Shown one piece after another: positions 1 to 4,673 of a stretch of DNA of 5,196 nucleotides. The DNA is from DATHWB01 sp046565785 (GTDB taxonomy: Bacteria > Actinomycetota > Acidimicrobiia > Spongiisociales > ZC4RG35). The stretch spans positions 1 through 5,196 of the forward strand of contig JBKHXZ010000141.1 in NCBI GenBank assembly GCA_046565785.1. The letters are read 5' to 3'. Position 1 is the first letter of the stretch. Each line of letters opens with the position of its first letter. The translations under genes were made by a program, and so were the position numbers. Below the pieces are notes generated by a model. That model was given only the letters and a program-made list of their open reading frames with translations. It did no database searches and was not told the origin of the DNA.

Positions 1-417
1 CGACATCCGGTGGCACGGGCGATGCGGATGGATGGTGCGACATTGGCCGCTTTGGAGATGACGCTGGAGGCGTACGCCAACCGCACCGCCAGGGATCTCC
101 CGCTGTGGACGATGGCAACGCTGGCGACCGAGACGCTGCAGACCCGCTGCCAAGCGCTCGCCGCCGCAATCGGCAATGCGACGGTGACAGCCGGTGCTTC
201 CACCATCGGGGCGGGAAGTGTCCCTGGCGCCGAGATCCCTGGGCCGGTCGTCGTATTGGCGGGCAAGGGCGAGACGGTGTTCAGCCGACTTCTGGCCGGT
301 GACCCTCCGGTCGTCGCCCGTCGGGAGGCAGGCGATCTGGTCATCGATCTCAGGACGGTTCCACCGGAACGAGACGCCGAACTCATCAGCCTGATCCGTC
401 ACGCATGCCAGTCGTAG
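1..417 (+). CDS. selA: L-seryl-tRNA(Sec) selenium transferase, C-terminal part (5' truncated by window edge)
   Basis: SelA is a PLP enzyme that converts seryl-tRNA(Sec) to selenocysteinyl-tRNA(Sec) using selenophosphate. The reading frame is open from base 1, and 138 residues are visible out of the roughly 450 usual for the family; the PLP-binding lysine lies in the missing part. The visible start reads H-P-V-A-R-A-M-R-M-D-G-A-T-L-A-A-L-E, which closely matches the H-P-x-x-R-A-x-R-x-D-x-x-T-L-A-A-L-E segment of bacterial SelA. A late G-A-G-S-V-P-G stretch and the closing D-L-V-I-D-L-R-T-V are also typical of the SelA C-terminus. The GTG at 10 could pass for a start, but homology continues upstream of it, so this is a truncated gene and not a small complete one. 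It ends in TAG, 13 bases inside selB, so the two are almost certainly one operon. The family assignment is secure; the N-terminus cannot be seen. Confidence 0.93.
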   Translation, partial: RHPVARAMRMDGATLAALEMTLEAYANRTARDLPLWTMATLATETLQTRCQALAAAIGNATVTAGASTIGAGSVPGAEIPGPVVVLAGKGETVFSRLLAGDPPVVARREAGDLVIDLRTVPPERDAELISLIRHACQS

Positions 418-2171
418 GGACCGCCGGGCACGTCGACCACGGCAAGTCGACCCTGGTCCAGGCTCTGTCCGGTCGGGATCCCGATCGGTGGCAGGAGGAG
501 AAGGAGCGGGGCCTGACGATCGACTTGGGGTTTGCCTGGAGCGAGATCGGCGGCACCGAAGTCTCCTTCGTCGACGTTCCCGGGCACGAGCGGTACTCGA
601 AGAACATGCTGGCCGGTATCGAAGCGATCGATGTGGCTCTGCTGGTGGTGGCAGCCGACGAAGGATGGATGCCGCAGTCCGAGGAACATCTCGCCGTGCT
701 GGACCTGCTGGAAGTCGACCGTGCGGTGGTCGCCCTCACCAAGGTCGATCGGGTCGACGATGAGCTGGCGGACCTGGCCGAACTCGAGGTCTCCGAACAC
801 CTGGAGGGAACGACACTGCAGGGTGCGGAGGTGGTGCGGGTTGCCGCGGTCGGCGGCCGGGGCTTGGACGACCTCCGCGCTGCGCTGAACCGGGCTCTCG
901 GCGGTCTCCCTGAACCCGATCTCGGGCGACCACGACTCTGGGTGGACCGATCGTTCAGCGCGGTGGGGGCGGGAACGGTGGTCACCGGAACCCTCCTCGG
1001 CGGGTCGCTGGGTGTCGACATGAAACTGGGCATCTTTCCGGGCGGCCGCCAGGTGCGGATCCGCGGCATCGAGAGCCACGAACGCAGCCACGACCACATC
1101 GGTCCGGGGAGGCGCACCGCACTCAACCTGGTCGGGGTCGACACCGGCGAGGTGTCTCGTGGCGCCATGCTGGGCCGGGTCGGCGATTGGAGGGAGACCA
1201 CCCGGTTCGCAGCCGGGCTACGAACCGCCCGCTACGTCACCGAACTGCCGTCCCGCGGTGCGTACCACCTCCATGTGGGGAGCGGCGCGTGGCCGGTGCG
1301 GCTCCGTCAGTTGGAAGAGGGGGTGGCATTGGTCGACCTGTCGGCTCCGCTGCCGCTGGCGGTGGGCGACCGTTTCATCATCCGGGACACGGGACGCCGA
1401 CTCGTGGTCGGCGGAGGGCGGGTGCTGGATCCCGCCCCGCCCCGTCCTCGGCGCCTACGGCCTGCACTGCGGGATTTGCGCGCGGTAGTGAACGGTTCCC
1501 CGGATGAGCGCGCTACGGCCCTGTTGTCTGCCCGGGGCCGGGACCGACTCGTCGACCTGGCTCAGGACAGCGGTGGCGGAACCCCCCTCTCGGCGGTGGT
1601 CGCCGGGCCGTGGGCACTCACCGCGTCAGAGGCGACGGATCTCGGGCGGCGTCTGGCTTTGCAGGTGGCGACGTTCCATCGGGACAACCCGCTTCGACCT
1701 GGACTTCCCACCGCCGAGGCCGCTTCCCGCCTGGGTGTCGATCAGGCGATCTTGGAGGTGCTGGTCGACCGTCATCCCGACCTGACGATCGACGCATCCC
1801 ATGTTCGGGAGTTCTCGTTCACCGGGGTCCGCTCAGACGAACAGGACCGCGTTTGGCAACAGGCGCGTTCCCGCCTGCGTGACGCAGGAGTCACCGCGGT
1901 GCCCCGCCTGGACGAACTGGAACTCGGTCAGGAACTTGCCCACGCCCTGATCCGGGAGGGCGAACTGATCAAAGTCTCCGACGAGTTCGTCTACCTACCG
2001 GAACAGGTCGAGCAGCTGGTGGAGATCGTCCGCTCGATGGATTCGCCGTTCACGGTGCCGGAGTTCAAGGATCGTTCCGGCCTGTCACGCAAATACGCGG
2101 TTCCGTTCTTGGAATGGGCAGACCGCACCGGAATCACCGTGCGCCAAGGAGATGCCCGCCGGGTGCGCTGA
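405..2171 (+). CDS. selB: Selenocysteine-specific translation elongation factor SelB
   Basis: SelB is a GTPase that delivers Sec-tRNA(Sec) to ribosomes at UGA codons followed by a SECIS hairpin. The product is 588 residues, near the usual size (about 614 in E. coli). An EF-Tu-like G domain opens it: G-H-V-D-H-G-K-S at 8-15, R-G-L-T-I-D-L-G-F at 35-43 (switch I, T38), D-V-P-G-H-E at 57-62, and T-K-V-D at 112-115, the usual SelB variant of NKxD. Beta-barrel domains follow from about 175, including G-A-G-T-V-V-T-G-T at 188-196 and the R-F-I-I-R-D and V-G-G-G-R-V-L-D stretches at 323-342. From about 350 on come the winged-helix domains that bind SECIS RNA; the last (about 549-587) has the characteristic F-T-V-P-E-F-K-D then S-R-K-Y-A-V-P-F-L-E pattern. 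The ATG at 405 puts the P-loop at the usual distance from the N-terminus. No strong Shine-Dalgarno sequence precedes it and it overlaps selA by 13 bases, so translational coupling is likely. Confidence 0.97.
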   Translation: MPVVGTAGHVDHGKSTLVQALSGRDPDRWQEEKERGLTIDLGFAWSEIGGTEVSFVDVPGHERYSKNMLAGIEAIDVALLVVAADEGWMPQSEEHLAVLDLLEVDRAVVALTKVDRVDDELADLAELEVSEHLEGTTLQGAEVVRVAAVGGRGLDDLRAALNRALGGLPEPDLGRPRLWVDRSFSAVGAGTVVTGTLLGGSLGVDMKLGIFPGGRQVRIRGIESHERSHDHIGPGRRTALNLVGVDTGEVSRGAMLGRVGDWRETTRFAAGLRTARYVTELPSRGAYHLHVGSGAWPVRLRQLEEGVALVDLSAPLPLAVGDRFIIRDTGRRLVVGGGRVLDPAPPRPRRLRPALRDLRAVVNGSPDERATALLSARGRDRLVDLAQDSGGGTPLSAVVAGPWALTASEATDLGRRLALQVATFHRDNPLRPGLPTAEAASRLGVDQAILEVLVDRHPDLTIDASHVREFSFTGVRSDEQDRVWQQARSRLRDAGVTAVPRLDELELGQELAHALIREGELIKVSDEFVYLPEQVEQLVEIVRSMDSPFTVPEFKDRSGLSRKYAVPFLEWADRTGITVRQGDARRVR

Positions 2172-2172
2172 C

Positions 2173-2427
2173 TCAGCGGGCGGCGGCTCCGGTGAGGAGC
2201 GCCTTGCGATCGGCTTCGGTCATGCCACCCCAGATTCCGAACGGTTCACGGATGGTGACGGCGTACTCGCTGCAGGGCAGTCGGCTCGGACAGACGTTAC
2301 AGATCGCTTTCGCCCTGGCTTCCCGCCGCTCACGATCGTCTTTGCGTTCGAACGTGCTCGGTGGAAAGAACAGCTGGGCGTGGTGGCCTCGACACAGGGC
2401 GTGCTCCTGCCAGTCGTCCGTCTTCAC
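2173..2427 (-). CDS. WhiB-like (Wbl) iron-sulfur transcriptional regulator
   Basis: Wbl proteins carry a redox- and NO-sensitive [4Fe-4S] cluster and act on transcription, several of them by binding the primary sigma factor. With the GTG start at 2427 the product is 84 residues, normal for the family. Its four cluster ligands are C12, C43, C46 and C52, the last three in the C-N-V-C-P-S-R-L-P-C motif. D-W-x-x-x-A-L-C precedes C12, and the F-F-P-P stretch and the G-I-W-G-G turn (64-68) are Wbl hallmarks, followed by a short basic/charged tail. The GTG start is preferred over an upstream TTG at 2481: it has GAGGGAGG four bases upstream (2432-2439), and the extra 18 residues from the TTG would be a non-conserved stretch lying in the promoter region. 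It is on the same strand as nfeD, 100 bases downstream of it, probably with its own promoter. The Wbl subclass (WhiB1-7) cannot be fixed from sight. Confidence 0.93.
   Translation of the reverse strand: MKTDDWQEHALCRGHHAQLFFPPSTFERKDDRERREARAKAICNVCPSRLPCSEYAVTIREPFGIWGGMTEADRKALLTGAAAR
2182..2203 (+). terminator. Possible hairpin just past the selB stop
   Basis: GCTCC (2186-2190), a five-base loop, then GGAGC (2196-2200), extended by GGC/GCC (2182-2184 with 2201-2203) across one bulged G at 2185. It begins about 10 bases after the selB stop and has no T-run, so it would be a U-tract-less actinobacterial-type terminator at best. It lies inside the coding end of the convergent whiB-like gene, so the pairing may simply be codon coincidence in GC-rich DNA. 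Confidence 0.25.
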
Positions 2428-2431
2428 GGAA

Positions 2432-2439
2432 CCTCCCTC
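2432..2439 (-). promoter_or_regulatory. Ribosome binding site that fixes the whiB-like GTG start
   Basis: Read on the minus strand this is GAGGGAGG followed by four bases (TTCC) and GTG at 2427. The strong purine run decides between this GTG and the earlier in-frame TTG at 2481. Confidence 0.75.
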
Positions 2440-2451
2440 ATTGCCTCCGGG

Positions 2452-2480
2452 TGTGGGAAAACCTAGAAAGACCTTCCACA
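2452..2480 (-). promoter_or_regulatory. Candidate whiB-like gene promoter within an imperfect inverted repeat
   Basis: On the minus strand TAGGTT (2460-2465) fits a TANNNT -10 box; a start of transcription near 2452-2453 would give a leader of about 25 bases containing the ribosome binding site. The -35 position at 17 bases spacing reads TGGTGA, a weak match. The element is bracketed by TGTGG (2452-2456) and CCACA (2476-2480), a 5-base inverted repeat 19 bases apart. The 2428-2527 gap is visibly more AT-rich than its surroundings and holds GGAAAA three times on the plus strand (2456-2461, 2490-2495, 2499-2504). The promoter assignment is an inference from pattern only. Confidence 0.4.
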
Positions 2481-2527
2481 AATCACCAGGGAAAATCTGG
2501 AAAACGGGGTGCTGAGTTTTCGCGACC

Positions 2528-3748
2528 TCAGGCGGGCGGTGCCACTTCGAGGAACCACCCCTCGACCGCGGTCACCACCACCGGATCGTCACGACGGATG
2601 CCGGCCTCACGATGCGACGTGGCCCGCCACCGGGCCCCGTCGATCTCCACTACCCCGTCAGGCACCAGATCGGACACCGCTCGACCGGGGCGTCCGATCA
2701 GATGGTCCCGCCCGATCGTCTGAGTCGAAAACCGGCTGCGGGCAACCGTCGGCATCGCCAACAGGAAGAAGAACGCCGCAGAACCGATCGTGAGAAGAAC
2801 CCCCGGTATGCCCGGCGAAAACTGGGGGGCTGCGTCGGTGAAAGAGAACCCGGCGACGGTCAATCCGACGAGGCCGATGAGGTTGAGTGCCAGCACGCTG
2901 CCTCGTTGGTAGGCAACCGCCAGCAGCCACACCGACCCCAATGTGAGCCCCACCGCCCACCAGCGGACGGGGAGCACGGCAATCCCGTAGCCGGCCAGGA
3001 ACAGACAGACTGCGGCCACCCCGGCGGCGATGCCGGGGCCGATCGCATAGAACTCGAAGGCGGCGACGGTGAGGGCGGCGACCAGCAGGAAGAAGGCGGC
3101 TTCCGGCGTCGAGGCGAGCCGCAGGAACCCGTCCCACCATCCCGGGCTGCGGACCACGGTGGAGATGGTTTCGCCTCCCTCCACCTCGACCAGAGTCGAC
3201 AAAACGGCCTCACCCCCGGCATATCGCACCGTTCGTCCGTCCAACAGTTGAACCACTTGGCGAGGGGCGGCCGTCATCTGCGACACCTCCAGGGATGGTT
3301 CGTCCGCCACGTCCACCACTTCATCCAAGAGGTGGCCTTCGAACGACTCACCACCGGCGATGGTGGGGCGCATCAGACCCACTTCCGAACCTGGGGCCGC
3401 CAGCCGCACGTCGGCGGACAAGGCGATCAAGGCCGCCCCTCCGTATGCCTTCGCCGGAGCCGGTCCGATCCAGGTGATCACGGGAAGTGGAGGCGAGACC
3501 ACGCGCCGACGCAGCTCCTCCAACGTCTCGAGCGAGCCGACCACTCCCTGGCTGTCGATCATCAACACGACAGCCTCGGTATCACCCCGGTCGGCGGCCT
3601 CCTCGATGGCGTCGATCGCGAACTGCAACACCCGCTCGTCGAGGATCCCGGAGAGCTCGACGAACTCCACGACAGCCTCTTCGGATTGGGCGCCGGCCGG
3701 TGTAGCAAGCGAGAGGAGGATCAGCGTGAGTGAAAGGACGGCCCGCAC
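2528..3748 (-). CDS. Long-form NfeD family membrane protein with a degenerate ClpP-like protease domain
   Basis: Long NfeD proteins join a periplasmic ClpP-fold serine protease domain, four to six membrane spans and a C-terminal OB-fold, and usually work with a stomatin/SPFH partner in membrane quality control. The 406 residues show a signal peptide (about 1-20, ending T-P-A-G-A before Q-S), a ClpP-like part (about 25-175, including A-P-G-S-E-V-G at 118-124 and L-L-D-G-R at 168-172), hydrophobic spans at about 217-234, 236-256, 264-280, 284-302 and 312-333, and an NfeD OB-fold at about 342-403 (G-R-P-G-R-A, L-V-P-D-G-V-V, A-R-W-R-A). The usual S-A-G nucleophile motif is replaced: the segment reads A-K-A-Y-G-G (99-104), no serine occurs from 86 to 110, and K100 is the only lysine in the protein. 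The start is a GTG with no Shine-Dalgarno sequence but a -10-like box 7 bases upstream. No stomatin gene adjoins it. Family certain; inactivity inferred. Confidence 0.88.
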   Translation of the reverse strand: MRAVLSLTLILLSLATPAGAQSEEAVVEFVELSGILDERVLQFAIDAIEEAADRGDTEAVVLMIDSQGVVGSLETLEELRRRVVSPPLPVITWIGPAPAKAYGGAALIALSADVRLAAPGSEVGLMRPTIAGGESFEGHLLDEVVDVADEPSLEVSQMTAAPRQVVQLLDGRTVRYAGGEAVLSTLVEVEGGETISTVVRSPGWWDGFLRLASTPEAAFFLLVAALTVAAFEFYAIGPGIAAGVAAVCLFLAGYGIAVLPVRWWAVGLTLGSVWLLAVAYQRGSVLALNLIGLVGLTVAGFSFTDAAPQFSPGIPGVLLTIGSAAFFFLLAMPTVARSRFSTQTIGRDHLIGRPGRAVSDLVPDGVVEIDGARWRATSHREAGIRRDDPVVVTAVEGWFLEVAPPA

Positions 3749-3755
3749 CCGGGCG

Positions 3756-3761
3756 ATGTTA
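3756..3761 (-). promoter_or_regulatory. Candidate -10 box for leaderless nfeD transcript
   Basis: On the minus strand this reads TAACAT, then exactly 7 bases, then the GTG start at 3748. There is no purine-rich ribosome binding site between them, so transcription would begin at or next to the start codon. The -35 position (about 3779-3784) reads GATTCG, far from TTGACA. Confidence 0.5.
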
Positions 3762-3771
3762 GGAACGAACA

Positions 3772-3789
3772 GTCTGGCCGAATCCAGAC
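3772..3789. promoter_or_regulatory. Perfect inverted repeat between divergent promoters, candidate operator
   Basis: GTCTGG (3772-3777), six bases (CCGAAT), then CCAGAC (3784-3789): two perfect 6-base arms. Its centre (about 3780.5) is almost midway between the two -10-like boxes (3756-3761 minus, 3804-3809 plus) and it covers the place where both -35 elements would fall. That position suits a dimeric regulator acting on both genes at once. The function is inferred from location and symmetry only. Confidence 0.45.
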
Positions 3790-3803
3790 CCCTGCCTGAG
3801 GGC

Positions 3804-3809
3804 TATCGT
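3804..3809 (+). promoter_or_regulatory. Candidate -10 box for leaderless receiver-gene transcript
   Basis: TATCGT followed by exactly 7 bases (all pyrimidine, CCCCTCC) and the ATG at 3817. The pyrimidine-only spacer rules out a Shine-Dalgarno sequence, so initiation of transcription at the ATG is the simplest reading. The -35 position (about 3781-3786, AATCCA) has no consensus. Confidence 0.5.
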
Positions 3810-3816
3810 CCCCTCC

Positions 3817-4179
3817 ATGCCGGCCATCCTGTTGATCGCCGATGACACCTGGGTGCAGAACGACGTCGCTGCGGCGCTGTCCGACCCGAACGTCACACTC
3901 GAGTTCGAGACCGACCCGCGGGCGGCTGTCCGACGCGCCTCCGAGGACCGGTATGCGTGGGCGGTCGTCGACCTGCAGGTGGGCTCGATGGGAGGGATGG
4001 CCGTGACCCGGGCGTTGCGCAATGCCATCGCCGCCGGCACCATCGAGGATCTCGGGCTGATCCTGTTGCTGGATCGTGACGCCGACCGGTTCCTCGCCAA
4101 GCGAGCCGGTGCCGACGCCGCCATCGTCAAGCCCTTCACGGCCCAGCAGTTGCGAGCCAGCCTGGCGCAGACCGCCTGA
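3817..4179 (+). CDS. Stand-alone response regulator receiver domain (CheY-like)
   Basis: The 120-residue product is a single receiver domain with no attached output domain, so it would act through protein contacts in the cytoplasm. The acidic pocket D9-D10 follows the first strand (A-I-L-L-I-A-D-D), D52 in V-V-D-L-Q-V-G is the expected phosphoacceptor, and K105 in V-K-P-F is the conserved lysine. The usual proline/glycine loop after the aspartate is a G-S-M-G-G-M-A-V stretch. The Thr/Ser normally ending strand 4 is missing (L-I-L-L-L-D-R-D at 81-88; no Thr/Ser from 76 to 107), and the position of the CheY Tyr106 equivalent is an alanine (about A102). No histidine kinase is encoded nearby. It is divergent from nfeD with 68 bases between start codons and convergent with the Rrf2 gene (20-base gap). 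Fold and phosphoacceptor are secure; partner and output unknown. Confidence 0.88.
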   Translation: MPAILLIADDTWVQNDVAAALSDPNVTLEFETDPRAAVRRASEDRYAWAVVDLQVGSMGGMAVTRALRNAIAAGTIEDLGLILLLDRDADRFLAKRAGADAAIVKPFTAQQLRASLAQTA

Positions 4180-4199
4180 TCCGACCCGGTCCCCGAAGA

Positions 4200-4634
4200 T
4201 CACCCTTCGGCTGTCAGGCTGGCCTCGACCGCCGCCAGGTCGGCGAACGTCGTGCGGTCCAGACGCGCTCGCAACGCGTCCTGCGCCTGAGACCAGGTCT
4301 CATGCACTGCGCACCGGTCACGCCAATGGCACGGACCCCCGCGGAGCACGCATTCCACCGAGACGATCGGGCCCTCGACCGCCTCGATCACATCGAGCAG
4401 GGTCAGCGACGCTGGATCCGTGGCGAGTCGGTATCCGCCGTCGGGTCCCGGCTCCGATGACACCAGTCCGACACGCGCCAGCGCGGCAAGCACCTGGGGA
4501 AGGTACTTGTCCGGTATGTCCATCGCCTCGGCGATCACCCGCGCCTTCTGCCGGCCCGGGGAGTCCCAATGCATGGCGAGATGCAGGATCGCCCGCACCG
4601 AGTAATCAGCGCGCTTTCCCAATTGCAGGTGCAT
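4200..4634 (-). CDS. Rrf2 family transcriptional regulator with three cysteines
   Basis: Rrf2 proteins (IscR, NsrR, RsrR) are dimeric winged-helix DNA-binding regulators, many of which sense redox state, NO or Fe-S status through a cluster. From the ATG at 4634 the product is 144 residues, normal for the family. It opens M-H-L-Q-L-G-K-R-A-D-Y-S-V-R-A, the typical first helix; the helix-turn-helix covers about 30-58 (I-A-E-A-M-D-I-P-D-K-Y-L-P-Q-V) and the wing is G-P-D-G-G-Y-R-L-A. Cysteines at 95, 102 and 108 (C-x6-C-x5-C, in V-E-C and G-P-C-H-W-R-D-R-C) sit where IscR and NsrR hold their cluster. A GTG two codons earlier (4640) is possible, but GAGGA at 4644-4648 lies 9 bases from the ATG and only 3 from the GTG. 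It follows the NosY-like gene on the same strand with a gap of about 33-39 bases, so cotranscription is likely. The effector is not determined. Confidence 0.9.
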   Translation of the reverse strand: MHLQLGKRADYSVRAILHLAMHWDSPGRQKARVIAEAMDIPDKYLPQVLAALARVGLVSSEPGPDGGYRLATDPASLTLLDVIEAVEGPIVSVECVLRGGPCHWRDRCAVHETWSQAQDALRARLDRTTFADLAAVEASLTAEG

Positions 4635-4643
4635 CGTCACTCA

Positions 4644-4648
4644 TCCTC
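4644..4648 (-). promoter_or_regulatory. Ribosome binding site for the Rrf2 gene
   Basis: Minus-strand GAGGA, 9 bases before the ATG at 4634 and 3 bases before the in-frame GTG at 4640. The spacing favours the ATG. Confidence 0.55.
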
Positions 4649-4673
4649 GGTCGGGGCAGGTTCGCTGAAGTGG

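Noticed and set aside
10..417. Stand-alone 135-residue protein starting at GTG 10
   Set aside because: SelA homology (H-P-V immediately before) continues to the window edge, so this is a truncated selA and not an independent gene.
386..1201. Long open frame (271 codons) on the minus strand opposite selB
   Set aside because: The translation is low-complexity, rich in Ser, Arg, Pro and Thr, as expected from the complement of GC-rich coding DNA, and it lies fully within the unmistakable SelB G domain and second domain.
2428..2481. Longer whiB-like protein starting at TTG 2481 (102 residues)
   Set aside because: The added residues are not Wbl-like, they lie in the promoter-like AT-rich region, and the GTG at 2427 has a strong ribosome binding site.
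2486..2500. CCAG/CTGG hairpin downstream of nfeD as a terminator
   Set aside because: A four-base stem with a 7-base loop is too weak to call.
2612..3733. Long open frame (373 codons) on the plus strand opposite nfeD
   Set aside because: Its composition (Arg, Gly, Gln, His, Asp, Pro) has no hydrophobic core or recognisable motif, while the opposite frame has a signal peptide, membrane spans and an OB-fold.
4180..4199. Terminator in the 20-base gap between the convergent receiver and Rrf2 genes
   Set aside because: Only very short complementary runs are present and there is no T-run; nothing supports a hairpin.
3721..4203. 160-codon minus-strand frame opposite the receiver gene
   Set aside because: Shadow of the receiver coding strand; it would also cover the divergent promoter region and shows no family motif.
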